Shown in pieces: positions 1 through 7,140 of a DNA stretch of 64,000 bases (positions are counted from its first letter, which is position 1; each line of letters starts with the position of its first letter). Origin of the DNA: CAVYVZ01 sp963772065. GTDB taxonomy: Bacteria; Acidobacteriota; Vicinamibacteria; Vicinamibacterales; UBA2999. The stretch spans positions 992,001 to 1,056,000 of the forward strand of contig CAVYVZ010000010.1 in NCBI GenBank assembly GCA_963772065.1. The letters are read 5' to 3'. The translations under genes were made by a program, and so were the position numbers. Below the pieces are notes generated by a model, which worked only from the letters and a program-made list of their open reading frames with translations, was not told the DNA's origin and made no database searches.

Positions 1-1311
1 AAGCAGCTCGTGCCGCGGCTCCGCGAGCTGTCGGCCCACCGCCGCGCGATCGTCTCGATGCAGGAGACCATCGAGGGGCGGCCGCACTACATGCAGGCGC
101 AGCTCCGGTTCCGCGACCCCGCCACGCGGGAGCGCATGAGCAGCTTCCTGGCGCTGTCAGTCGACTCGGAGCGGCTGCGCGCGGAGTACTTTCCATCGCT
201 GCTGCGCGCCCAGTTGGCCGGCATCCAGCAGCCGACCGGGTTCCCGCCGCTCGTCGCCACGCTGCTGGACGAAGCGGGCCGGCTGATCCTCGATTCCGGC
301 CCCGGGGCGACGCATCGGTTCATCGACGAGCGGCAGTTTCCGCTCGTCTTCTTCGACAAGGAGCTCCTCCAGTACGCCGCGCCGCTCGAGACGCACCGCG
401 AGCTGTGGAGGCTCCGCGTCGGCTATGGCAATCAGTCGATCGAGGAGATCGTCGCCGCGAGCACGCGTCCGCAGAAGGCGCTGCTCGCCATGCTGGCGCT
501 CACGCTCGGCTGCGGCGTCTTCTTCGTCTCGCGCGCCGCCGCGCGAGAGGTGCGTGTCGCCGAGCTCAAGTCGAACTTCGTTTCGAGCGTGTCGCACGAT
601 CTGAAGACACCGCTGGCGCTGATTCAGCTCTTCGCGGAAACGCTGGAGCTCGGACGCCTGAAGAGCACGGAGCGGGCGGCCGAGTACTACCGCATCATCA
701 ACAGCGAGGCGCGCAAGCTGACGCGGCTCATCGACAACATCCTCGACTTCTCGAAGATGGAAGCCGGCCTCCGGCCGTACAAGGTGGGACGGCAGGACCT
801 CGGCGAGATGACGCAGCGGGTCCTCGCCGCGCTCCAGAGCCAGTTCACGCAGAATCAGTTCGACGTCCGCTTCGAGCAGCCCGCTCCGGTGCCCGCCGTG
901 CTCGTGGATGCCGACGCCGTGACGCAGGCAATCGAGAACCTGCTCACGAACGCGATGAAGTACTCGGGCAACAGCCGCGAGATCCTGGTGCGTGTGGCGA
1001 TCGACGATCGCTTCGCATGCGTGTCCGTCACCGATCGCGGCATCGGCATCCCGCGGCGCCACCAGCGCCGGATCTTCCGCAAGTTCTATCGCATCGAGAC
1101 GGACGCCGTGACCGGCCCGCAGGGCTGTGGCCTCGGGCTCGCGATCGTGGATCACACCATGCGCGGCCACGGCGGACACGTGCGGGTGCAGAGCGAGCCG
1201 GGCCGCGGCAGCACGTTCACGCTCTGCTTCCCGATCCCAACTGGAGCGACGACCCATGAAGCGCATTCTGGTGATCGAGGACGAGCCGCAGATGCTGCTC
1301 GGACTGCGTGA
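1..1311 (+). CDS. Sensor histidine kinase, 5' end outside window
   Basis: Membrane histidine kinase that should phosphorylate the response regulator encoded next. The reading frame is open to base 1, so the N-terminus is missing. Counting from the GTG at base 10, an extracytoplasmic-type region ends in a membrane segment near residues 155-175. The HisKA box VSHDLKTP has its phospho-acceptor His near residue 196. The HATPase domain follows, with N-box ENLLTNAMKYS, G1 box DRGIGIP and G2 box GCGLGLAIV. The last ~20 codons run into the regulator gene in another frame. A stop (TGA, 1257-1259) overlapping the regulator ATG exists in a neighbouring frame, so a small indel near 1225-1250 is possible and the true C-terminus is uncertain. 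Confidence 0.9.
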   Translation, partial: KQLVPRLRELSAHRRAIVSMQETIEGRPHYMQAQLRFRDPATRERMSSFLALSVDSERLRAEYFPSLLRAQLAGIQQPTGFPPLVATLLDEAGRLILDSGPGATHRFIDERQFPLVFFDKELLQYAAPLETHRELWRLRVGYGNQSIEEIVAASTRPQKALLAMLALTLGCGVFFVSRAAAREVRVAELKSNFVSSVSHDLKTPLALIQLFAETLELGRLKSTERAAEYYRIINSEARKLTRLIDNILDFSKMEAGLRPYKVGRQDLGEMTQRVLAALQSQFTQNQFDVRFEQPAPVPAVLVDADAVTQAIENLLTNAMKYSGNSREILVRVAIDDRFACVSVTDRGIGIPRRHQRRIFRKFYRIETDAVTGPQGCGLGLAIVDHTMRGHGGHVRVQSEPGRGSTFTLCFPIPTGATTHEAHSGDRGRAADAARTA

Positions 1312-1942
1312 CAACCTCGAGCTCGAAGGCTACGAGGTTCAGACAGCGGCCGATGGCGACGAAGGACTGCAGAAGGCCGCCTCGTTCCAACCCGACCTCG
1401 TGATCCTCGACGTCATGCTGCCGCGCAAGAACGGCTTCGACGTCTGTCGCGAGCTGCGCGCCCGCTCGAACGCCACGCCCGTCGTCATGTTGACGGCGCG
1501 CAACCAGGAAACCGACAAGGTCCTCGGCCTCGAGCTCGGCGCCGACGACTATGTGACGAAGCCGTTCAGCATCACCGAGCTCCTCGCGCGCGTGCGCGCG
1601 GTGCTGCGGCGCTCGGGCGGCCGCCCGGCCGCCGGCGCGGCCGACACGTACCGCATCGGCGACCTCGAGATCGATTTTCGGATCCACCAGGCGCGCCGCG
1701 GCAAGCAGCGCATCGAGTTCACCGCCCGTGAGTTCGAGCTGCTCCGGTACTTCGTGACCCACATCGGCCAGGTGGTCACGCGCGAGCAGATCCTGAACGA
1801 AGTCTGGGGGTATGAAGAGTTTCCGACCACCCGCACCATCGACAACTTCGTCGCCAAGCTGCGGCAGAAGATCGAGAAGTCCCCGCACGCGCCGGAGCAC
1901 ATCCTGACGATTCACGGCTCGGGCTATAAATTCGTAGGTTGA
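1256..1942 (+). CDS. OmpR/PhoB-family response regulator
   Basis: DNA-binding partner of the upstream kinase, 228 aa. The receiver domain (about 1-120) shows the acidic pair in VIEDE, phospho-acceptor Asp52 in LVILDVMLP, Thr80 and Lys102 in DDYVTKPF. A winged-helix output domain (about 130-226) contains FTAREFELLRYF and ends GSGYKFVG, as in PhoB relatives. ATG at 1256 is chosen because the receiver fold begins there; the gene overlaps the kinase, consistent with translational coupling. The signal sensed is unknown. Confidence 0.95.
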   Translation: MKRILVIEDEPQMLLGLRDNLELEGYEVQTAADGDEGLQKAASFQPDLVILDVMLPRKNGFDVCRELRARSNATPVVMLTARNQETDKVLGLELGADDYVTKPFSITELLARVRAVLRRSGGRPAAGAADTYRIGDLEIDFRIHQARRGKQRIEFTAREFELLRYFVTHIGQVVTREQILNEVWGYEEFPTTRTIDNFVAKLRQKIEKSPHAPEHILTIHGSGYKFVG

Positions 1943-1948
1943 CTGTGC

Positions 1949-2030
1949 TGTAGGGCGGGCCTTTACGGCCCGCCAGGTGAACGCTGGCTGACAGCCCTGA
2001 GGGTTGGCGGCCCTCAAGGGCCGCCCTACA
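1949..2030. repeat. REP-like double hairpin element
   Basis: Outer inverted repeats TGTAGGGCGG (1949-1958) and CCGCCCTACA (2021-2030) enclose two hairpins. The left has stem GGCGGGCC / GGCCCGCC with loop TTTAC. The right has stem GGCGGCCC / GGGCCGCC with loop TCAA. The element starts 7 bases after the regulator stop. The right-hand core recurs inside a gene at 36747-36770, and the outer word recurs at 4607-4628. It probably acts as a terminator or mRNA stabiliser. Confidence 0.8.
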
Positions 2031-2041
2031 CCGCCGGAGAG

Positions 2042-2047
2042 TAGACT
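2042..2047 (+). promoter_or_regulatory. -10 box of a probable leaderless transcript
   Basis: TAGACT lies six bases before the ATG at 2054, leaving no room for a ribosome-binding site. No good -35 is visible. One of several similar arrangements in the window. Confidence 0.4.
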
Positions 2048-2053
2048 ACGCCC

Positions 2054-2965
2054 ATGAATCCCAAGACCTTGCTGCTGGCCGCGCTCCTCGCGATCACCGT
2101 TGCCTATCTTGCCTTCTGGTACACGATCGCCAGGCAGCGCCGGCAGGAGGGGCGCGTGGCGCCGGGGCCGGTCGAGCTCGCCATCGGTTTCATCTCCAAC
2201 TTCTTCGACACCCTCGGCATCGGGTCGTTCGCCACGACAACGACGATGTACCGGCTCTGGCACATCGTGCCGGATGAGAAGATTCCGGGGACGCTGAACG
2301 TCGGCCACGTGCTGCCGACCGTGACGCAGGCCCTCATCTACATCACGATCGTCGCCGTTGATTTCCAGACGCTGGCGCTCCTCATCGCCTCCTCCGTCGC
2401 GGGATCGTGGCTTGGCGCGGGGATCGTGTCGGGACTGCCTCGCCGGAAGATCCAGGTCGGCATGGGCACGGCGCTGCTCGTGGCGGCAGTGCTGATGGCC
2501 ATCACCGCGATTCAGGCATATTCGCCGTCCATTCAGATCCTCCCGGTCGGCGGCACCGCGCTTGGCCTCAGCGGCGGGAAGCTCATCATCGGGTGCGGCG
2601 TCAACTTCATGCTGGGCGCCCTCATGACGCTCGGCATCGGCCTCTACGCGCCGTGCCTGATCATGATCAGCCTCCTCGGCATGGATCCGACAGCCGCGTT
2701 TCCCATCATGATGGGATCGTGCGCGTTTCTGATGCCGACCGCGAGCATGCAATTCATCCGCAAGGAGCGCTACCACCTGCGCGCTGCGATTGGTCTCGCC
2801 ATCGGAGGGATTCCCGCGGTCCTGATCGCTGCCCTCATCGTGAAGTCCCTTCCGCTGCAGTACGTCCGATGGCTCGTGGTCGTCGTGGTGGTCTACACCG
2901 CAACCGCACTGCTGCGTTCTGCGGCGAGCGAGGCCTCAGCCGCCGGCAAAACCGCACTCGCCTGA
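2054..2965 (+). CDS. TSUP (TauE/SafE) family membrane permease
   Basis: Predicted inner-membrane permease of the TSUP family, 303 aa, with about eight hydrophobic segments. These proteins are linked to export or uptake of sulfite, sulfonates or other anions. The N-terminal segment is followed by the family-like stretch IGFISNFFDTLGIGSFATTT, and the second half repeats it (FMLGALMTLGIGLYAP), giving the usual pseudo-duplicated architecture. The substrate cannot be read from the sequence. The stop overlaps the presumed start of the next gene (CTGA). Confidence 0.85.
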   Translation: MNPKTLLLAALLAITVAYLAFWYTIARQRRQEGRVAPGPVELAIGFISNFFDTLGIGSFATTTTMYRLWHIVPDEKIPGTLNVGHVLPTVTQALIYITIVAVDFQTLALLIASSVAGSWLGAGIVSGLPRRKIQVGMGTALLVAAVLMAITAIQAYSPSIQILPVGGTALGLSGGKLIIGCGVNFMLGALMTLGIGLYAPCLIMISLLGMDPTAAFPIMMGSCAFLMPTASMQFIRKERYHLRAAIGLAIGGIPAVLIAALIVKSLPLQYVRWLVVVVVVYTATALLRSAASEASAAGKTALA

Positions 2966-3735
2966 ACGTTGCGATAGCCGTCACAACCGCGCTGCTGATG
3001 TCGGCGTGCGTGCGCGCGCCGACGCGCCACGTCGCCCCGGCGCTCTCCGAAATTCCAGACCTGGCGATCGTCACCTGGAACGTCCACGGCGATGCCGGCG
3101 ACGTGAACGCCCTTGTTGCTGATCTGCGCGCCGGTCGACTGACCGGCGGCGCTCCTCCTCGCAACTTCGTGCTGATGTTGCAGGAGGCGTCGCCTCGGAA
3201 TCGGATCGCCGGCCTCGCTTGGTTCTTCGCACTTGCGCGGACCGTACGCGGCATCGAGCGCGGCAACGCGATCATCTCGTCGTGGCCTCTCCTGACGACG
3301 AGGTCGATCGAGCTTCCCCGCGAACGCCAGCGGCGCGTCGCCGCTGTCGCGACGATTCGCGTGGCGGGCGTCGACCTGCTGCTCGTCAACGTGCATCTCG
3401 AAAATCGGGCGAGCTGGTGGAAGGGCGGGCTTCCAGGCGACCGCGCGAGGGCGCGGCAGATGGAGGCGCTGCTGAAGCAACTGCCCCCAGGGCCGGCCAT
3501 CCTCGGAGGCGACTTGAACATCTGGCTCGGGACCAATGAGCGGGCCTACCAGGCGGCCGCGGCGGCGTTCCCCGACGCCGAGGGCGCGCAGCCACTCATG
3601 TCGTTCAAGGATCGACTGGCGCTCGATCATCTTTTCTACCGCCTCCCGCCCGGCTGGAAGGCCGTTCGGTCCCTTGCCCCACGGCGATACGGGTCCGACC
3701 ACTATCCGGTCGTCGGCGTCGTCGTAACTGATTGA
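2962..3735 (+). CDS. Endonuclease/exonuclease/phosphatase-family lipoprotein
   Basis: EEP-fold metal-dependent hydrolase. Visible motifs in order are VTWNVHGD, LQEAS (metal-binding Glu), VNVHLEN, LGGDLNIW, LDHLF and the terminal GSDHYPVVG with the catalytic Asp-His. The N-terminal stretch ends LLMSAC, a lipobox, so the protein is probably an exported lipoprotein. A start that keeps this signal peptide has to be the rare CTG at 2962; the first ATG (2998) falls inside the lipobox, so the start is uncertain. The phosphoester substrate (nucleic acid, phospholipid or sugar phosphate) is unknown. Confidence 0.75.
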   Translation: MNVAIAVTTALLMSACVRAPTRHVAPALSEIPDLAIVTWNVHGDAGDVNALVADLRAGRLTGGAPPRNFVLMLQEASPRNRIAGLAWFFALARTVRGIERGNAIISSWPLLTTRSIELPRERQRRVAAVATIRVAGVDLLLVNVHLENRASWWKGGLPGDRARARQMEALLKQLPPGPAILGGDLNIWLGTNERAYQAAAAAFPDAEGAQPLMSFKDRLALDHLFYRLPPGWKAVRSLAPRRYGSDHYPVVGVVVTD

Positions 3736-3788
3736 CTAGTAGGTAATTGTGTGCAGTATTGACCTACCGAAATGTAAGCGGTTTGGGC

Positions 3789-3818
3789 TTGATCGGTCGT
3801 TCGGGCAGTCGCTATAGT
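3789..3818 (+). promoter_or_regulatory. Sigma70-like promoter
   Basis: TTGATC (3789-3794) and TATAGT (3813-3818) are separated by 18 bases. They lie 30 bases before the ATG of the collagen-like gene, which has the purine-rich stretch GAGGACGG as its ribosome-binding site. Confidence 0.5.
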
Positions 3819-3848
3819 CCGGCTTGTCCCCCTTTCGAGGACGGTTCC

Positions 3849-4607
3849 ATGACCAGCGGCTGTACGCGTTCGCTCACCCGTTTCGGAGCGGCCGCTCTCG
3901 TTGTCTTGACCCTTCCAGCGGTCGCACGCGGAGAGAACAACGATTCGATTACCGCCTGCCTGTCACGAGACGGTCGCCTCCGCATTCTCGACCCGCCCCG
4001 AGTTCCCGAGCCGGGTCGCAGGCAGCCTGAAGCCACATGCCATCGTGGGGAGCGACTGATCACCTGGAACGTTGCGGGGCCGCAGGGTCCTCCGGGGCCG
4101 CGCGGTGAGCCGGGCGTTCAGGGGGAGCGCGGTGAGCTGGGACTTCGGGGCCCTGGGTTTTCGGGGATTCAGTACTACACGGTGGGCAATGGCGATTTGC
4201 GTCCGGTTGGCGGCGGCCTCTTCGGCACCTCATTCGCTCCGCCGCCCGGAGGCACGTTCTCCACAGCCGCTGCGCCACTCTTGGCAGGCATCCACCTACC
4301 GCAGCACGCGCAGGTGCTCGGCGTCCGTGCGCACGTGTTCGACAACAGCGCCTCGAACGTCGCCATCGAGCTCATCGAGCAGACTCTCTCCGATGGGAAC
4401 GCGGCGGTCATTTCATCGATTGCGTCGACGGATGCCGCCGCCGCGCCCTATGCCATCGACGCCGCGCCCGCGCCGCCTCACGTCGTCGACAACGCTCAGT
4501 TCCATTATTTTGTTCGGGTGTCGCCGTCGCCCGGCTGGACCGCGGCGACGCTTCAGATCCTCGCCGTGACGATCTGGTACACGCTGGAAGCAGGCCCGGG
4601 ATCCTGA
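3849..4607 (+). CDS. Exported collagen-like repeat protein
   Basis: Protein of 252 aa with a signal peptide (about 1-28, ending AVARG) and a short domain with two Cys residues (about 37-64). A run of Gly-X-Y triplets (about 77-104, starting GPQGPPGPRGEPG) follows, then a beta-rich C-terminal domain with no recognised function. The layout matches bacterial surface collagen-like proteins. ATG at 3849 is preferred over an upstream GTG because it directly precedes the signal peptide and has a ribosome-binding site. Role inferred as surface-exposed structural or adhesive; no catalytic motif is seen. Confidence 0.75.
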   Translation: MTSGCTRSLTRFGAAALVVLTLPAVARGENNDSITACLSRDGRLRILDPPRVPEPGRRQPEATCHRGERLITWNVAGPQGPPGPRGEPGVQGERGELGLRGPGFSGIQYYTVGNGDLRPVGGGLFGTSFAPPPGGTFSTAAAPLLAGIHLPQHAQVLGVRAHVFDNSASNVAIELIEQTLSDGNAAVISSIASTDAAAAPYAIDAAPAPPHVVDNAQFHYFVRVSPSPGWTAATLQILAVTIWYTLEAGPGS

Positions 4608-4628
4608 GGGCGGTTCGCGAACCGCCCT
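4607..4628. terminator. Palindromic bidirectional terminator-like element
   Basis: A perfect 22-bp palindrome with arm AGGGCGGTTCG. It bridges two convergent genes and includes the last base of the collagen-like gene's TGA and part of the STAS gene's stop. The AGGGCGG/CCGCCCT ends match the outer arms of the element at 1949-2030. Confidence 0.65.
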
Positions 4629-4977
4629 ATTGAAACGCCGCGACGGCCTCGTCCTCGGACGCGGCCAGCTCGAATGCCAGGATCAGGCGCGTCACACGCA
4701 GCAGATCGACGATGCGCTTCGGCACCGCGGCGAGCTTCAACTTCGCGCCTTTCCGCGTGACGGTCGTGAAGCAGCGAACGATCTCGCCCAGGCCAATGCT
4801 GTCAATCGACGGCAGCCCGCCGAGATCCAGCACGAGCTTCCGGTAGCCGCTGTCGACGAGGTCGACCATCCGGCTGCTCAAGACGCCTTCAATCTTCCCC
4901 GGCGTGATGTCGCCTCGAATGGCGACCACGGCCACGTCGCCCCGCGTACGCTGGCTGATCTCGAAGGTCTGCGCCAC
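4627..4977 (-). CDS. STAS-domain anti-sigma factor antagonist
   Basis: Single STAS domain (116 aa) of the SpoIIAA/RsbV type, which binds an anti-sigma factor or switch kinase depending on phosphorylation. The core LDLGGLPSIDSIGLGEIV contains the usual phospho-acceptor, Ser60 in DSIG. No cognate kinase lies next to it. GTG at 4977 is chosen because the domain begins immediately and a TACAAT box ends 8 bases upstream. An ATG at 5028 would add 17 residues reading through the promoter region. Confidence 0.8.
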   Translation of the reverse strand: MAQTFEISQRTRGDVAVVAIRGDITPGKIEGVLSSRMVDLVDSGYRKLVLDLGGLPSIDSIGLGEIVRCFTTVTRKGAKLKLAAVPKRIVDLLRVTRLILAFELAASEDEAVAAFQ

Positions 4978-4985
4978 GGCAGCGG

Positions 4986-5016
4986 ATTGTACCGCTAGTG
5001 AACTCCAGTCTAAGAT
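4986..5016. promoter_or_regulatory. Overlapping divergent promoters
   Basis: On the plus strand, TTGTAC (4987-4992) and TAAGAT (5011-5016) are 18 bases apart, ahead of the MFS gene. On the minus strand, TTAGAC (5013-5008) and TACAAT (4991-4986) are 16 bases apart, ahead of the STAS gene. Each -35 sits on the other promoter's -10, so the two genes could not easily fire together. Confidence 0.45.
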
Positions 5017-5042
5017 AGCGCGACTCACGACAAGGAGCGTTC

Positions 5043-6401
5043 ATGCCCTCATCGTCCGGCACCGCCGCGCGCGCAACGACGCCGAACCGCCTCACACCGC
5101 TGCAGTGGACGATCTGCGCGATCGCGGCCATCGGCTTCGCGTTCGATACCTACGAGCTCCTCATGGCGCCGCTGATCATCCGGCCGGCGCTCGAACAACT
5201 CGGCGGTCTCACGTTCGGTACGCCGGAATACCTGCGGTGGGTCGGGCTGCTCTTCTACGTGCCGGCCGTGTGCGGCGGCGTCTTCGGCCTCCTCGGCGGC
5301 TATCTCACGGATCGGTTCGGCCGCCGCCGCGTTCTCACGTGGAGCATCCTAATCTACGCCTTCTCCGCGTTCGCATGCGGGTTCGTAACGAGCATCCAGT
5401 GGCTGCTGGTACTCCGCTGCTTCGTCTTCGTCGGCGTGTGCGTGGAGTTCGTCGCTGCGACCGCATGGCTCGCCGAGCTCTTCGGCGACGCCCGCCAGCG
5501 CGAGCGTGTGCTGGGATGGACGCAGGCATTCGGCTCGCTGGGCGGGCTCATGGTGGCCGGCGTGTACTACCTCGTCGTCACGGTCGCACAGGATCTCCCG
5601 GCGGTGGCCGGCACGCATCAGCCGTGGCGGTACCTCACGATGTCCGGCGTGATCCCTGCGATACCGTTGATCGTGATCCGCCCGTTCCTTCCCGAGTCGC
5701 CGCTCTGGCAGCAGAAAAAGGCAGCCGGCACGCTGAAGCGCCCAAGCCTGGCGGCGCTCTTCGCGCCGCAGTTCCGACGGACGACCATCGTCACGACGCT
5801 GATGTTCGCGTGCACGTTCGGCGCGGCATTCGGCGCGATTCAACAGATGCCGCAGCAGATCGTCCCGGGGCTGGAGGACGTGCGCACGCTCCCACCGCAG
5901 GCACGCCAGCAGGTCGTGAGCCAGGCGCAGTCGTTCCAGGAATATGGCGGCCTCCTCGGGCGCGTGCTGCTCGCGATTCTCGCAGTGCGCATCGTCAGCC
6001 GACGAAAACTCCTCTGGGTCTTCCAGGTGCCTGGCCTGCTGATCATGCCGCTCGTCTTCCTGGTCGCACCGAACCAGCCCTTCGCCCTGCTGAAGTGGGG
6101 GATCCTCGCATACGGGCTCTGCACGATCGCTCAAATGAGCTTCTGGGGAAATTACATGCCGAAGGCGTATCCCACCTATTTGCGTGGCACCGGTGAGAGC
6201 TTCGCGGCCAATATCGGCGGCCGCATGATCGGGACGTGCGCCGCGCTGCTGACGACCACGCTGGCCACGGGAATGCCTGGCGCAACCCCGAGCCATCGCA
6301 TGGCGTACGCCGCGGCATCGGTCGCGCTGCTCGTCTATGTGGTGGGGTTCGCCGCGAGCTTCTTCCTGCCGGAACCGAAGATGGAGGAGCTGCCGGATTG
6401 A
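5043..6401 (+). CDS. Major facilitator superfamily transporter
   Basis: Twelve-helix MFS permease of 452 aa, probably a proton symporter in the inner membrane. The loop 2-3 signature is GGYLTDRFGRRRV, and a sugar-porter-like PFLPESPLW follows helix 6. A long central loop carries polar residues. The ribosome-binding site AAGGAG lies upstream of ATG 5043. Substrate is not identifiable; the adjacent divergent gene is a STAS regulator, which gives no hint of it. Confidence 0.85.
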   Translation: MPSSSGTAARATTPNRLTPLQWTICAIAAIGFAFDTYELLMAPLIIRPALEQLGGLTFGTPEYLRWVGLLFYVPAVCGGVFGLLGGYLTDRFGRRRVLTWSILIYAFSAFACGFVTSIQWLLVLRCFVFVGVCVEFVAATAWLAELFGDARQRERVLGWTQAFGSLGGLMVAGVYYLVVTVAQDLPAVAGTHQPWRYLTMSGVIPAIPLIVIRPFLPESPLWQQKKAAGTLKRPSLAALFAPQFRRTTIVTTLMFACTFGAAFGAIQQMPQQIVPGLEDVRTLPPQARQQVVSQAQSFQEYGGLLGRVLLAILAVRIVSRRKLLWVFQVPGLLIMPLVFLVAPNQPFALLKWGILAYGLCTIAQMSFWGNYMPKAYPTYLRGTGESFAANIGGRMIGTCAALLTTTLATGMPGATPSHRMAYAAASVALLVYVVGFAASFFLPEPKMEELPD

Positions 6402-6422
6402 TTCCTCGCTTCACGTGATTCT

Positions 6423-6569
6423 CATGACCGCGCTTGTCACAAGCGCTTGTCACACGTCACACGAAGACGCGAAGGCACGAACGCCGTGGGCTATCCGTGC
6501 TGAATGGCAACATTCCCGAACAACCTTCGCGTCATCGTGCCTTCGTGTGGCGTGACAAGCGGAGTCATG
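6423..6569. repeat. Long imperfect inverted repeat
   Basis: The arms begin CATGAC (6423-6428) and end GTCATG (6564-6569). Each contains CGCTTGTCAC and a roughly 8-bp tandem word seen as ACGAAGAC, GCGAAGGC and ACGAACGC on the left and as its reverse complement on the right. It fills the gap between two convergent genes and could fold into a large hairpin. It belongs to the word-repeat elements also seen at 27533, 52565 and 53622. Confidence 0.75.
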
Positions 6570-6600
6570 AAAATCATTGAAGAGCATTCCGACAGCAACG

Positions 6601-6978
6601 CTAGCGGCCGACGTACGTCGCGAGCGCCTTCTGTACCTCGAAGATCGTCTGGCCGCGCGTGAACTGTTTCTGCACGGGCGTCGGCTGGCCGGAGATCCAG
6701 ATCTTCAGCTCCGACTCGAGATCGAAGTGGCCCGCGGTCTCGACCGCAAAATTCGTGATGGCGCGATAGGGGATGGAGTGGTAGGTCGTCTTCTTTCCTG
6801 TGATGCCCTGCCGATCGACCAGGATGAAGCGACGGTTCGTGAAAATCAGCAGGTCACGTACGAGCTGAAACGCGCGCTCGACGCGCTCGTCGTCGGCCAG
6901 AATTTCCGCGAGGTTCTTCTCGACATCGGCAACGTCAGCCTCCGCGGCATTGCCGAGCAGTCCCGAGAGCAGTCCCAT
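6601..6978 (-). CDS. Bacterial PH-domain protein
   Basis: Small soluble protein of 125 aa resembling the bacterial pleckstrin-homology family: ERAFQLVRDLLIFTNRRFIL followed by KKTTYHSIPYRAI. No signal peptide or membrane segment. ATG 6978 has a clear upstream AAGGAG, so the longer frame to 7089 is not used. Function is unknown; such domains usually mediate protein or membrane contacts. Confidence 0.75.
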   Translation of the reverse strand: MGLLSGLLGNAAEADVADVEKNLAEILADDERVERAFQLVRDLLIFTNRRFILVDRQGITGKKTTYHSIPYRAITNFAVETAGHFDLESELKIWISGQPTPVQKQFTRGQTIFEVQKALATYVGR

Positions 6979-7140
6979 GTACGGCTCCTTCGAGCGAATG
7001 ATACATCCGGGAGCGAGTGGGCTGTGCGCTACGGACACAGTGCGCACGCGCCCGCACACCTTCGTGGGCCGCTCGAGACCAATGCGCACGCCAACGCTCG
7101 GTTACCGCCACCGTGCAGGGACGAATGGCGGGCATAGTTC

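Noticed and set aside
1949..2030. Miniature insertion sequence
   Set aside because: No target-site duplication or transposase-type ends; the double hairpin fits a REP-like element.
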